DNA of 41,584 bases from an uncultured Bacteroidota bacterium (GCA_902617285.1 CACMVZ010000009.1:1-41584); one strand, 5' to 3'. Counted from the stretch's first letter, positions 27,543-36,668 are shown. Made by a program: numbers and translations. Notes: generated by a model not told the origin, from the letters alone.

Positions 27543-28297
27543 TGCACAGAAATATATTATTACTAATATTTATTACTTTTTTAGGATCTTGCCTTTCTAA
27601 TAAGGATGTAATAGTAGTAGGGCACAGAGGTGCTATGGGACATGCTTTAGAAAATACTGTTGAGTCAGTCAAAAAAGCAATTGAGTTAAATGTTGATGGA
27701 ATCGAAATTGATGTATTCAAATCAAAAACTGGAGAGTTGGTAGTTTACCATGATCCATTTTTAACTCGATTATCAAATTCAAATGCATTTATTGAGGAAA
27801 TTTCTTTAGACTCAATTAAAAAAGTAAAATTAGTAGGAGGATTATCCATACCAACTCTAAATGAGGTAATAGATATAATTCCTAAAAATATATTTTTAAA
27901 TATTGAGCTCAAAGGAAAAAATACTGCACTTGAGACCAATAAAATTATAATTGAACACATAAGTAAGTTTAGTCTTCCTCCCTCAAAATTTATAATATCA
28001 AGCTTTAGATGGGATGAGTTAATAAAGTTTAGAAATGCTAATCAAGATGTGCCAATTGCAATATTAGTAGATTCATTATATAAAATTGATGCTGCAATTA
28101 AATTAGCTAGAAAAATTAATGCTCTTGCTTTAAACCCAAATAATAAGTTTTTAACAAAGCAAATAGTAAAAAAAATTAAGTCTAATAATATCCAAGTTCA
28201 TCCCTACACAATTAATGATCCTATGAATATAAAGAGGATGAAATCAATGGGAGTTGATGCGATAATTACTGACTATCCGGAAAGAATTAATAAATAA
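27542..28297 (+). CDS. Glycerophosphodiester phosphodiesterase lipoprotein
   Basis: The 251-residue protein has a lipobox LGSC (Cys17) and the GDPD domain: VGHRGAMGHALENT, GIEIDVFKSKTGELVVYHDP, NIELKGKN, and VHPYTIND near the end. The His and acidic residues of the site are intact. It would cut glycerophosphodiesters outside the inner membrane to glycerol-3-phosphate and an alcohol. The start is GTG, in a TAGTG overlap with the SDR stop. Its place after glpKDF fits phospholipid head-group salvage. No GlpT-like G3P transporter is in the window. Confidence 0.93.
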   Translation: MHRNILLLIFITFLGSCLSNKDVIVVGHRGAMGHALENTVESVKKAIELNVDGIEIDVFKSKTGELVVYHDPFLTRLSNSNAFIEEISLDSIKKVKLVGGLSIPTLNEVIDIIPKNIFLNIELKGKNTALETNKIIIEHISKFSLPPSKFIISSFRWDELIKFRNANQDVPIAILVDSLYKIDAAIKLARKINALALNPNNKFLTKQIVKKIKSNNIQVHPYTINDPMNIKRMKSMGVDAIITDYPERINK

Positions 28298-28299
28298 TT

Positions 28300-28977
28300 A
28301 TGAAAATAACTTTTTTAGGCCATGCTACATTAGAGATAAAAATTAATGAATACTCAATTATTGTTGATCCATTTATCTCAGGAAATCCTATGGCATCAGA
28401 AATTAATTTAGATGATTTAAAACCTGACTTTATACTGATCACTCATGCACATCAAGATCATACTTTAGATGTAGAAAAACTTGCTAAGCAAAATGATTCA
28501 GTTATAGTTTCTAATTTTGAAATCGTGAATCATTTCCAGAATAAAGGTCTAAAAGGCCACCCAATGAATCATGGTGGAAAATGGGATTTTGATTTTGGCG
28601 AAGTAAAGTATGTAAATGCAATTCACACTTCCACTTTTCCTGATGGATCAAATGGAGGGCAACCGGGAGGATTTATAATTTCTGCAAATAATAAGTCATT
28701 ATATATAGCAGGGGATACTGCACTTACATATGATATGAAACTTATCCCACTTCAATATAAATTAGATCTTGCAATTCTTCCAATTGGTGATAATTTTACA
28801 ATGGGTTACAAAGACGCAATAATTGCCTCAGACTTTTTAAAATGTAATAAAATTTTAGGATATCATTTTGACACGTTTGGTTTAATTGAAATTGATCAGG
28901 CTAAAGCAATTGACGAGTTTAAAAGAGTTAAAAAAGAACTCCTAATTATTAAACCTATGGAACATATAACAATTTAA
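28300..28977 (+). CDS. UPF0173 metal-dependent hydrolase (metallo-beta-lactamase fold)
   Basis: The 225-residue protein has the UPF0173 pattern: FLGHATLEIKI, VDPFISGNP, THAHQDHT (the HxHxDH metal site), the AIHTSTFPDG region, GDTALTYDM and a C-terminal YHFDTFGLI. The substrate of the family is unknown. It starts 2 bases after the GDPD stop, so it is probably on the glp transcript. Confidence 0.93.
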   Translation: MKITFLGHATLEIKINEYSIIVDPFISGNPMASEINLDDLKPDFILITHAHQDHTLDVEKLAKQNDSVIVSNFEIVNHFQNKGLKGHPMNHGGKWDFDFGEVKYVNAIHTSTFPDGSNGGQPGGFIISANNKSLYIAGDTALTYDMKLIPLQYKLDLAILPIGDNFTMGYKDAIIASDFLKCNKILGYHFDTFGLIEIDQAKAIDEFKRVKKELLIIKPMEHITI

Positions 28978-28979
28978 CT

Positions 28980-29279
28980 ATGAAAAAAATATATCTTATT
29001 TTATGTATACTGGGTACTATACTACCTTATTATAATCTCTATAAATTTTTAGAGCTTAACAACTGGTCAATGCAAGGTTTCTGGGGATTGCTTTATGAAA
29101 ATTATGCAGTATCTATGATTTCATATGACTTAAGTATTGCTGCACTTACTTTTTTAATATATATAATTTATACTTATTGGTCTAAGCCAAAAAAAATATT
29201 TAGGTATTTATTGCCTTTCTTTGTAGGCTTCTCGTTAGCATTACCATTCTATCTTTATGACACCTATGAGTCTAACTAG
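28980..29279 (+). CDS. DUF2834 membrane protein
   Basis: The 99-residue protein has three hydrophobic segments and the DUF2834 pattern: LPYYNLYKFLE, the ENYAVSMISYDLSIAAL region, then a last helix. The function is unknown. It starts 2 bases after the UPF0173 gene and ends in an 8-base overlap with a convergent small membrane-protein gene. Confidence 0.82.
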   Translation: MKKIYLILCILGTILPYYNLYKFLELNNWSMQGFWGLLYENYAVSMISYDLSIAALTFLIYIIYTYWSKPKKIFRYLLPFFVGFSLALPFYLYDTYESN

Positions 29280-29460
29280 ATAATTCTTTGGTTTTTATCA
29301 TTATGCATGCACCTGCATTTATTAGTACTAACGAAATTGTTCCTATTAAGAAATAATCAAGGTTCTGTGATTTTCTAATTATAGCCTCTCCAAATACGCA
29401 TAAACCAGAGCTAAAAATTAAAATACCTAAAGTTCCAACAATTGTATACTTATTAATCAT
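29272..29460 (-). CDS. Small two-TM membrane protein, unknown
   Basis: This 62-residue frame has two hydrophobic helices separated by RKSQNLDYF. It fills the only space between the DUF2834 gene and the M48 gene, starts with ATG, and has a good membrane-protein composition. I do not recognise the family. It overlaps DUF2834 by 8 bases, as most convergent pairs here do. It is probably real. Confidence 0.6.
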   Translation of the reverse strand: MINKYTIVGTLGILIFSSGLCVFGEAIIRKSQNLDYFLIGTISLVLINAGACIMIKTKELSS

Positions 29461-29501
29461 CTTTTATTACATTTAAATCTAATTTATTCAAATTCAAGTT
29501 T

Positions 29502-30728
29502 ATGTCAACAGAAAGTTGGTTTTTTATTATTACAGGACTAGTAATTTTTAATTACTTGTTTTCAAATATTTTAGATTATATAAATCATAAAAACTGGAAA
29601 GATGATATTCCAAACGAATTGAAAGACTTTTATGAAAAAGAAAAATATAAGAAAGCTAAAGATTACTCTATATCAAAAAATAAAATAGGTTTTCTTTCAA
29701 GTACTATAAGTTTCTTGTTAGTATTTTCTCTTTTAGTTTTTAATGGGTATGGTATGATTAACGATTTGGTTAGCAGTTTTGAATCAAGCTATATTAAATC
29801 GGGACTATTCTTTTTAACTTTATTCTTGATAAACACCCTAATTTCGTTACCATTTTCATATTATAAGACATTTGTAATTGAAGAAAAATTTGGTTTTAAT
29901 AAGACTACAAAAACAACTTTTTTTCTGGATATAATTAAGTCTTCTGTTCTTTCCATTTTAATTGGAGGAGCTTTACTTTTTCTTGCACTATACCTATATG
30001 ATAAAATAAATCAAGGTTTTTGGCTATGGTTATGGATAGGTCTATCAATATTAATGATATTTATTAATATGTTTTACGCAGATTTGATTGTTCCAATATT
30101 TAACAAATTGACACCACTAGAGGATGGAGAGTTAAGGAATAAGATAGAAGATTACTCAAAGAAGGTTGGGTATTTATTAAAAAATATTTATGTTATTGAT
30201 GGTTCAAAAAGATCAACAAAAGCAAATGCATTTTTTAGTGGTCTAGGTCCTAGAAAAACTATAGCATTGTATGACACTTTGATAGAGAAACATACTGAAA
30301 ACGAATTGGTAGCCGTTCTTGCCCATGAGGTTGGTCATTTTAAGAAAAAACATATTTTTTCAGGTTTAGTATTCTCAATAATTCAAATTGGAATAATGAC
30401 TTTTTTCTTTGAACTATGTTTAAGTCTTCCAGAAATTTCTTTAGCATTAGGAGGCTCAGATATTTCTTTCCATCTAGGATTGATAGGATTTAGTATAGTG
30501 TTTTCTCCAATCTCAATGTTATCAGGAATTCTAATGAACTATATAAGTAGAAAAAATGAGTTTGAAGCGGATGCCTACGCAAAGCAGACCTTTAATGGAG
30601 AAGATTTAGCACTAGCATTAAAGAAACTATCTGTTGATAGCCTTTCTAATATCTATCCACATCCCATGTATGTATTTTTTCATTACTCTCATCCTCCACT
30701 TATAAAAAGACTTAGAGCATTAAGCTAA
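29502..30728 (+). CDS. M48 family metallopeptidase (Ste24-like CAAX protease)
   Basis: The 408-residue integral membrane protease has several N-terminal hydrophobic segments, then LAHEVGHFKKKH with HEVGH at 275-279 and a later NEFEADAYA that supplies the third zinc ligand. YADLIVPIFNKLTPL and ANAFFSGLGPRKTI are typical of the Ste24 branch. Bacterial members probably act in membrane-protein quality control, not CAAX processing. The gene starts 41 bases from the divergent small protein gene and ends 4 bases before the asparaginase gene. Confidence 0.95.
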   Translation: MSTESWFFIITGLVIFNYLFSNILDYINHKNWKDDIPNELKDFYEKEKYKKAKDYSISKNKIGFLSSTISFLLVFSLLVFNGYGMINDLVSSFESSYIKSGLFFLTLFLINTLISLPFSYYKTFVIEEKFGFNKTTKTTFFLDIIKSSVLSILIGGALLFLALYLYDKINQGFWLWLWIGLSILMIFINMFYADLIVPIFNKLTPLEDGELRNKIEDYSKKVGYLLKNIYVIDGSKRSTKANAFFSGLGPRKTIALYDTLIEKHTENELVAVLAHEVGHFKKKHIFSGLVFSIIQIGIMTFFFELCLSLPEISLALGGSDISFHLGLIGFSIVFSPISMLSGILMNYISRKNEFEADAYAKQTFNGEDLALALKKLSVDSLSNIYPHPMYVFFHYSHPPLIKRLRALS

Positions 30729-30732
30729 AACT

Positions 30733-31689
30733 ATGAGAAGACGAAACTTTATTTTTGATATATTTAGTATTGGTATAGTATCTGCTATATCAACTAAATT
30801 AAGAGCTGCAAACTTAAATTTTACCCCAATGGTAAGATCAATATCAACTTGGAAAACAACTGAAGCGAATCAAAAAGCTGGTCAGATGCTAGATAAAGGT
30901 GAAAATGCATTAGATGCTGCTGTTGCAGGTGTTGCAATCGAAGAAGAAAATCCAAAAAATACAACTGTTGGTTATGGAGGTGCTCCTGATAGAACTGGAA
31001 AAGTTACGCTTGATGCATGTGTTATGAATCACCTTGGAGATTGTGGTTCTGTTGTTGCAGTAGAAAATATAGTAAATGTTGCAAGATTAGCTAAAGATGT
31101 AATGGAAAAAACACCACACGTAATGTTATCAGGAAAAGGTGCTGAAGAATTTGCAATTTCTCAGGGATATAAAAAAACAGATTTATTGACTGATAAATCT
31201 AAAAAAGAATGGAAAGAGTGGTTAAAAGATCAAGATTATAGACCTATTATTAATATTGAGAATCATGATACAATTGGAATGTTATGTATTGATAAGAATA
31301 ATAACTTATCTGGAGCATGTACAACTAGCGGACTAGCATATAAAATGAAGGGTAGAGTTGGGGATTCCCCTATTATTGGTTCAGGTCTTTTTATTGATAA
31401 TAAAATTGGAGGAGCAGTTGCGACAGGTTTAGGTGAAGAGGTTGTGAAAACTGTTGGATCTTTTCTAGTCGTTGAGCTAATGAGACAAGGTTTATCACCT
31501 CAAGAGGCATGTGAGAAAGCTGTCAAAAGAATAGTTTCAAACAACTCACAAGAAAATAAATTCCAAGTAGCTTATATAGCTATGAACAAAAAAGGTGAAG
31601 TAGGCTCCTATAGCATTGAACCAGGTTTTACATACATGGATTATGTAAATGGAAAAAATAAAGAGATTTTTTCTAAGTCTGAATTATAA
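30733..31689 (+). CDS. N4-(beta-N-acetylglucosaminyl)-L-asparaginase (glycosylasparaginase-like Ntn hydrolase)
   Basis: The 318-residue precursor should self-cleave before the nucleophile Thr180 in NHDTIGML. It has GYGGAPDRTGKVTLDACVM, a mature part with CTTSGLAYKMKGRVGDSPIIGSG, and GAVATGLGEEV. It cleaves the GlcNAc-Asn link of glycoasparagine. The N-terminus MRRRNF is Tat-like, followed by a hydrophobic segment, so export in folded form is likely. It lies 4 bases after the M48 gene. Use of algal or other glycoprotein remains is an inference. Confidence 0.92.
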   Translation: MRRRNFIFDIFSIGIVSAISTKLRAANLNFTPMVRSISTWKTTEANQKAGQMLDKGENALDAAVAGVAIEEENPKNTTVGYGGAPDRTGKVTLDACVMNHLGDCGSVVAVENIVNVARLAKDVMEKTPHVMLSGKGAEEFAISQGYKKTDLLTDKSKKEWKEWLKDQDYRPIINIENHDTIGMLCIDKNNNLSGACTTSGLAYKMKGRVGDSPIIGSGLFIDNKIGGAVATGLGEEVVKTVGSFLVVELMRQGLSPQEACEKAVKRIVSNNSQENKFQVAYIAMNKKGEVGSYSIEPGFTYMDYVNGKNKEIFSKSEL

Positions 31690-31690
31690 T

Positions 31691-32464
31691 TTAAGAGAAT
31701 ATTGACTTCATCTTTTCCATCTCCTCCTCAGCAAGTTTTGGATCAACTAAAATTCTTCCGCTATATTCGTCGGTAATTATTTTTTGTCTTGAAGCAATTT
31801 CCATCTGTACTTGTGGTGGAATAGTAAAATATGAACCACCAGATGCATTTCTCTCAACAGGAACTATTGCTAGCCCATTCTTGACATTTGACCTTATTCT
31901 TTTGTAAGCAGATATTAAGTTATCTTCAATCTTTTTCTCAAACTCTTTAGATTTTTCTAGAAGAGTTTTCTCTTCTTTCTCAGTTTCTTTAAGAATCTCT
32001 CCTAACTCAGAGTTTTTATTTTTTAAATGAGATTTACGATCTTTAATTTTATCTTTTAGTTCATCTACAACTGAAGTCTTACTATCTATAGTTTCCTTGT
32101 ATTGTGAAATCTTCTTCTCAGACAATTTAATTTCAAGTTCTTGAAACTCCTGCTCCTTAACTATCGCATTATACTCTCTATTATTTCTAACTTTTTTCAA
32201 GTCAGCCTCATATTTTTTATGATTGGCCTTTGAAGTTGTAATAGCATTTTCTTCAAATTTTATACCATCTTGACTTTCTTTAATCTCATTTTCGAAACTC
32301 TCAAGTCTTTTATTTAGTCCAGCTATTTCATTTTCCAGATCTTCTACTTCTAATGGTAGCTCACCTCTTATACTTCTTATTTGATCAATTCTTGAATCAA
32401 TTAACTGAAGATCAAAAAGTGCTCTTAATTTTTCCTCTACTGATGTTTCAACTTTTTTTGCCAT
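31691..32464 (-). CDS. Zinc-ribbon (DUF164/CdsZ)-family coiled-coil protein lacking the ribbon cysteines
   Basis: The 257-residue protein is mostly a long coiled coil (about 10-185), then the family's C-terminal ribbon region. The expected ligand pairs are replaced: the usual CGGC is SGGS in VERNASGGSYFTIPP, and the usual CxxCGR is DEYSGR in DEYSGRILVDP. All four zinc positions are therefore gone while the flanking residues are kept. It is followed by the convergent asparaginase stop with 1 base between, and preceded by the Nif3-like gene, a common pairing. A role in nucleic-acid or translation functions has been suggested for the family. Confidence 0.87.
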   Translation of the reverse strand: MAKKVETSVEEKLRALFDLQLIDSRIDQIRSIRGELPLEVEDLENEIAGLNKRLESFENEIKESQDGIKFEENAITTSKANHKKYEADLKKVRNNREYNAIVKEQEFQELEIKLSEKKISQYKETIDSKTSVVDELKDKIKDRKSHLKNKNSELGEILKETEKEEKTLLEKSKEFEKKIEDNLISAYKRIRSNVKNGLAIVPVERNASGGSYFTIPPQVQMEIASRQKIITDEYSGRILVDPKLAEEEMEKMKSIFS

Positions 32465-32465
32465 T

Positions 32466-33257
32466 TTAATAATAGTTTACCGGGTTAATATTTTGTTCGG
32501 ATAAAAGGACCGTAAAATTAGGTAATTTTTTATTAAGAAATTCCTTAATAAACAATTTTATGTGTTTTTCACTTTCATAATGTCCAATGTCAATTAGAAT
32601 AGCTTTGTTATCAGCTTCAAAGAAGTTATGATATTTGAAGTCTGAAGTAATAAAAGCATCAACATTTGATTCAATTGAATCTTTTATTGCAAAGCTTCCT
32701 GAGCCAACAACAACTGAGACTTTAGAAATCTTTTTATTTAATTTATTAGTATGTCTTAGATATTTTAAACCTAACTTGTTTTTAAGGAAGTCAAAAAAGG
32801 TAATTTCATCCATAGGTTTTTCTAGTTCTCCAATAGAGCCCATACCTATTTTAATTTTATTTAATTTCTCCTCTTTGGGTAATAGAACAGAAATATTATT
32901 CAAGCCAATTAAATCAGATAACAGATAACTAATACCTTTTGGGTGATTATCCAATGAAGTATGAATCGCATAAACTGAAATATTATTTTTAACTGCTTTT
33001 ATAACAGATTTTTGAACATAATTATCATTAGTAATTTGTTTCAAACCATTAAAAATTATGGGATGATAACTAACTATTAAATTACAGCCTTTATTAATCG
33101 CCTCTTCTACAACATCCTCAGTAGTATCAAGAGTAACCAATATTGAGGTTATTTTTGATTCAGAATCACCTATAATAAGACCTACATTATCAAAATCTTC
33201 AGCAATAGAAGTTGGCATCCAACTGTCAATAATTTTTGCAATTTCAATAACTCTCAT
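32466..33257 (-). CDS. Nif3-like dinuclear metal centre protein
   Basis: The 263-residue protein has AEDFDNVGLIIGDS, VSYHPIIFNGLK and a C-terminal DIGHYESEKH that bears metal ligands. Many Bacteroidota members are about 100 residues longer because of an inserted CutA-like domain; here it is absent, so this is the short form. An upstream ATG (33353) would run into lpxK and gives a foreign N-terminus. The ATG at 33257 gives MRVIEIAKIIDSW, a normal start, with a TATATTTG box 18 bases upstream. The function of the family is unsettled. It ends 1 base before the zinc-ribbon gene, in one transcript. Confidence 0.92.
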   Translation of the reverse strand: MRVIEIAKIIDSWMPTSIAEDFDNVGLIIGDSESKITSILVTLDTTEDVVEEAINKGCNLIVSYHPIIFNGLKQITNDNYVQKSVIKAVKNNISVYAIHTSLDNHPKGISYLLSDLIGLNNISVLLPKEEKLNKIKIGMGSIGELEKPMDEITFFDFLKNKLGLKYLRHTNKLNKKISKVSVVVGSGSFAIKDSIESNVDAFITSDFKYHNFFEADNKAILIDIGHYESEKHIKLFIKEFLNKKLPNFTVLLSEQNINPVNYY

Positions 33258-33274
33258 TGGTATTAGATTGATTG

Positions 33275-33282
33275 CAAATATA
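33275..33282 (-). promoter_or_regulatory. Candidate -7 box (TATATTTG) for the Nif3-like gene
   Basis: A perfect TAnnTTTG match on the minus strand, 18 bases before the ATG at 33257. It supports that start over 33353, because the longer frame would span the box. Confidence 0.45.
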
Positions 33283-33286
33283 ATAC

Positions 33287-33294
33287 TATCTTTT
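33287..33294 (+). promoter_or_regulatory. Candidate promoter for lpxK (TTG-N16-TATCTTTT)
   Basis: A 7-of-8 match to TAnnTTTG, with TTG at 33268-33270 as a -33 element. It ends 12 bases before the lpxK ATG and lies next to the opposing Nif3-like box. Confidence 0.3.
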
Positions 33295-33306
33295 AGGTGA
33301 AAAAAA

Positions 33307-34323
33307 ATGAAGTTTCTGTTATACCCTTTATCAATTATATATGATTTAATCACAACTTTAAGAAACTTTTTATTTGATATAGGCTTAATTAATTCAGTTC
33401 AGTACAAAATTCCAACTATTGGAGTTGGAAACTTATCAACGGGAGGGACAGGAAAATCAATGTTAGTTGACTATTTAATAGAACTTTTAAAAATTAAATA
33501 TAGTTTAACTACTTTAAGCAGGGGATACAACAGGGATACAAGTGGTTTTATTCAAGCTACCTCAAAATCTTCGGCATATGAGATTGGAGATGAACCCTAT
33601 CAATTTTATTCAAAACATCCTGAAATTAATGTTGTTGTTTGTGAGGACAGAAGAAAAGGCATGAAGTTAATTTTAAATAATTTGCCTAATACTCAAATCA
33701 GTATTTGGGATGATATATTTCAACATAGATATGTCAAGCCTGGATTAATGCTATTAACTACAACTTTTAAATATCCATATTACAAAGATGAAATTCTTCC
33801 TGTTGGTAATCTCAGAGAGAATAAAAATTCATCAAAACGAGCTGATCTTATAATTATTACTAAATGTCCAGATGATTTGTCTAATAAAGATAAATTAGAT
33901 TTTATAGAAAAGTTAAATCCAGATGAAAACCAAAAAGTTTTTTTTAGTACTATTTCTTATAAGAAAAACCTTAAATCAGATGATTTAACTATACATATGG
34001 ACGAACTTAAAGAAGAGGAATTTATATTAGTTACTGGAATTGCAGATTCCTCATATTTGGTTAAATACCTTAAGAACAAGAATCTCAAGTTCAAGCACCT
34101 AAAATATTCTGATCATTATAATTTTAAAAAATCATCAATTGATAAAATACTTTCTGTCTCAATGAATAAAAAAATTATTACAACAGAGAAAGACTTTGGT
34201 AGATTAAAACCAAAAATAAATAGAGGTGAAATATATTATTTAGAAGTATCAATTGAGTTTCCAGATAATTTAAATCAAACAAGTTTTGATGAGGTAGTTA
34301 ATGAGTTTGTAGAAAACTATTAA
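33307..34323 (+). CDS. lpxK: Tetraacyldisaccharide 4'-kinase
   Basis: LpxK phosphorylates the 4' position of the lipid A disaccharide at the inner membrane. The 338-residue protein has the P-loop [11 protein letters not shown] (41-51), [31 protein letters not shown] and LPVGNLREN. These match the family order. The presence of lipid A synthesis fits a Gram-negative cell. It is divergent from the Nif3-like gene (49 bases between starts) and overlaps the convergent lipA end by 4 bases. Confidence 0.96.
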   Translation: MKFLLYPLSIIYDLITTLRNFLFDIGLINSVQYKIPTIGVGNLSTGGTGKSMLVDYLIELLKIKYSLTTLSRGYNRDTSGFIQATSKSSAYEIGDEPYQFYSKHPEINVVVCEDRRKGMKLILNNLPNTQISIWDDIFQHRYVKPGLMLLTTTFKYPYYKDEILPVGNLRENKNSSKRADLIIITKCPDDLSNKDKLDFIEKLNPDENQKVFFSTISYKKNLKSDDLTIHMDELKEEEFILVTGIADSSYLVKYLKNKNLKFKHLKYSDHYNFKKSSIDKILSVSMNKKIITTEKDFGRLKPKINRGEIYYLEVSIEFPDNLNQTSFDEVVNEFVENY

Positions 34324-35237
34324 TGAATATGTTTGTGTGCCTTATATGATGATCTAACAAGAGGACCACTCTCAACATGTCTAAAGCCCATCTCCTTGCC
34401 AATAATTTCATATTCTTTAAATTCATTAGGTGTAATAAATTCAACAACCGGTAGGTGTTTTTTTGAAGGCTGAAGATATTGACCTAAAGTAACTATATCA
34501 ACTCCAACTCTTCTTAGATCATCAAGAGTTTCAAGGACTTCTTCTCTCTTTTCTCCTAAACCAAGCATAACACCTGATTTCGTCCTTGATATTCCGCTTT
34601 CTTTTAAATATTTCAAAACCTCTAAACTCCTGTCATATTTAGCTTGTATTCTTACCTCTTTTGTAAGTCTTCTAACAGTTTCTAGGTTATGAGAAACCAC
34701 TTCAGGAGCAACTTTAATTATTCTATCAATATTTTCGGTTTCTCCTTTAAAATCAGGAATTAAGGTTTCAATGGTTGTATTAGGATTTAGATCTCTAATT
34801 GCGTTAACAGTTTCTGCCCAAATAATGGAACCACCGTCTTTTATATCATCTCTATCAACCGATGTAATTACTGCATGTTTAACACCCATTATATTAATTG
34901 ACCTAGCAACTTTAAAAGGTTCAAGCTCATCAACTGGCAATGGGCTTCCTGTCTGGACATTACAAAAACCACATGATCTAGTACAAATGTTTCCTAGTAT
35001 CATAAAAGTAGCAGTTCCTTCAGTCCAGCATTCACCCATATTTGGGCAATTACCAGAAACACATATTGTATGAAGTTTATTTTCTTCTACTGTTGATCTT
35101 AGTTGAGTATACTTTTTGCCTATTGGAAGTTTAACTCTAATCCAATCAGGTTTTTTAGTTCTAACCTTTTCTTTAGAGTCAGATTTTGGTAGATTTAGTT
35201 TTACCCAGCCTTGATTTACTGTTTTTGTCTCAGACAT
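34320..35237 (-). CDS. lipA: Lipoyl synthase
   Basis: LipA inserts two sulphurs into protein-bound octanoate. The radical SAM enzyme has both Fe-S clusters. The auxiliary cluster Cys are in [12 protein letters not shown] (C59, C64, C70), and the radical SAM Cys are in CTRSCGFC (C85, C89, C92). The end RSSYKAHKH has the conserved Ser. The ATG at 35237 is preferred to a TTG three codons upstream (35246). It sits 18 bases after the Nramp-like gene on the same strand and overlaps the lpxK end by 4 bases. Confidence 0.97.
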   Translation of the reverse strand: MSETKTVNQGWVKLNLPKSDSKEKVRTKKPDWIRVKLPIGKKYTQLRSTVEENKLHTICVSGNCPNMGECWTEGTATFMILGNICTRSCGFCNVQTGSPLPVDELEPFKVARSINIMGVKHAVITSVDRDDIKDGGSIIWAETVNAIRDLNPNTTIETLIPDFKGETENIDRIIKVAPEVVSHNLETVRRLTKEVRIQAKYDRSLEVLKYLKESGISRTKSGVMLGLGEKREEVLETLDDLRRVGVDIVTLGQYLQPSKKHLPVVEFITPNEFKEYEIIGKEMGFRHVESGPLVRSSYKAHKHIH

Positions 35238-35255
35238 ATCATGCAAAGATACAAA

Positions 35256-36470
35256 CTATATAAACCTGGTCAAAATGTATCCAAATGCAAAAAGACTTAG
35301 AAATAAAATTCCAGCTATACTTAAAATTCTTAATGATTTAGAAGGCTTATGCTGATCAGGCATATTTTTACTTGTAACAAGCTTATAATTTAATATTGCA
35401 TAAAATGGTGCAGTAATAAAGGATAATACAGTTGCAATTTCAACTAAGGCACCCATTTCAGTTAGTAAGAAATAAAATATTAACATTGTACCTATTGCTA
35501 ATATAGATATCCAATGAAAATAGTAGTTCTTATTAGAATTTTTTGTTAATAATTGGGTAGCTCTTGACATGGTTCTTGGAGATGCATCAAGGGTAGTAAT
35601 TGTAGTACTAAGCATCGTTGTAAACGCACATATTGATATGATTAAATATAAATTGTCTCCTAAGTTTGAAGTATAAAGTTCTATAAACTGACCTGCAAAT
35701 ACGCTCCCACTACTTGAAAAACTAATTCCTGAATTATACATTACAAGTGCACCAAGAGTAACAAAACAGATACCTAAAAAAACGGTTGCTATATATCCAA
35801 CATTGAAATCAAATAGACTATCTTTTTTTGTTATTTTTTGAGTTTTATTTTTTTCTATAGCCCAAATAGAATGCCATATAGAAATATCTAAAGGAGCTGG
35901 CATCCACCCCATAAAAGCTACTAAAAAAACTAAACCTGCACTTGATGGAAATACCTGTTCAAAACTGTTTGCTTCGATAGTATTTAAAGAAGCTACAACA
36001 GTAGAAAGAATTGTACTAATTGCTAAAATTAAAATAATAATCTTAATCATCTTATCTAGTAAATTATATTTGCCAACTAATAAAATTAAGTAGCACGATA
36101 CAGTTATTATTAAACTCCAAATAACCATGTTATCAGTAAAACCAAAAAGGCTTGAGGCAAGTCCAGCAGTAACTATTGTAACGGCAGTCTGAATAGTAAA
36201 CATTGTTAAAATATTTAAAATAAAATATGCTATTAAAAAAAACTTACCAATTTTATAATAACCATCTAATAAACTTTCTCCTGTTGCAATTGCATATCTG
36301 GGTCCATATTGGAAGAAAGGATATTTAAATAAATTGACTAAAATAAGAGCCCAAATTAACCCAAAACCAAAATCAGCTCCTGCTCGGGTTGATTGAACTA
36401 GGTGAGAAACCCCAATTGCAGCTCCTGCAAAAAGTAATCCTGGTCCAAGTTTTGAGATAGCTTTAATCAT
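35256..36470 (-). CDS. Nramp-family transporter with altered metal-binding motifs
   Basis: The 404-residue protein has about 11 hydrophobic segments and the Nramp outline: GPGLLFAGAAIGVSH at the N-terminus, then AGADFGFGL. The canonical TM1 DPGN is replaced by GVSH, and the TM6 MPH region reads GWMPAPLDISIWHS, so MP stays but the His is gone. Substrate choice is therefore unlikely to be classic Mn or Fe; it may be another ion or a related solute. It overlaps the upstream Cys-rich small protein gene by 4 bases (ATGA), and lipA follows 18 bases on. Localised in the inner membrane. Confidence 0.85.
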   Translation of the reverse strand: MIKAISKLGPGLLFAGAAIGVSHLVQSTRAGADFGFGLIWALILVNLFKYPFFQYGPRYAIATGESLLDGYYKIGKFFLIAYFILNILTMFTIQTAVTIVTAGLASSLFGFTDNMVIWSLIITVSCYLILLVGKYNLLDKMIKIIILILAISTILSTVVASLNTIEANSFEQVFPSSAGLVFLVAFMGWMPAPLDISIWHSIWAIEKNKTQKITKKDSLFDFNVGYIATVFLGICFVTLGALVMYNSGISFSSSGSVFAGQFIELYTSNLGDNLYLIISICAFTTMLSTTITTLDASPRTMSRATQLLTKNSNKNYYFHWISILAIGTMLIFYFLLTEMGALVEIATVLSFITAPFYAILNYKLVTSKNMPDQHKPSKSLRILSIAGILFLSLFAFGYILTRFI

Positions 36471-36664
36471 TTGGAATCATTTGCACATTCAGAACTTGTT
36501 GGAATCTTACCACATATTCCGCATGGCTCATCAGAATTTTGAAGAAATGGGCTTTGACTAGCACAAGTCCCTGAAAATTCTCCATTTTTCTTAAAGATTA
36601 GCTTAATTGCAATTCCCGAAAATGCAATACCGACTAACATAATTGAGATTAGAAATATCTCCAT
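36467..36664 (-). CDS. Small Cys-rich membrane protein
   Basis: The 65-residue protein has one N-terminal membrane helix (about 3-22), then KKNGEFSGTCASQSPFL and four Cys (34, 48, 51, 60) with CGICGK. It resembles small membrane or secreted proteins that occur beside Nramp-like genes in Bacteroidota. The Cys set could bind a metal or a cluster. It overlaps the Nramp-like gene by 4 bases, so a joint role in metal handling is a fair inference. A TAGCTTTG box lies just upstream. Confidence 0.8.
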   Translation of the reverse strand: MEIFLISIMLVGIAFSGIAIKLIFKKNGEFSGTCASQSPFLQNSDEPCGICGKIPTSSECANDSK

Positions 36665-36668
36665 TGGA

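Noticed and set aside
33258..33353. Upstream in-frame ATG extending the Nif3-like protein by 32 residues
   Set aside because: It overlaps the start of lpxK and spans a TATATTTG box; the shorter start gives a normal N-terminus.
34771..35073. 100-residue plus-strand frame inside lipA
   Set aside because: It is antisense to the Fe-S cluster motifs of lipA.
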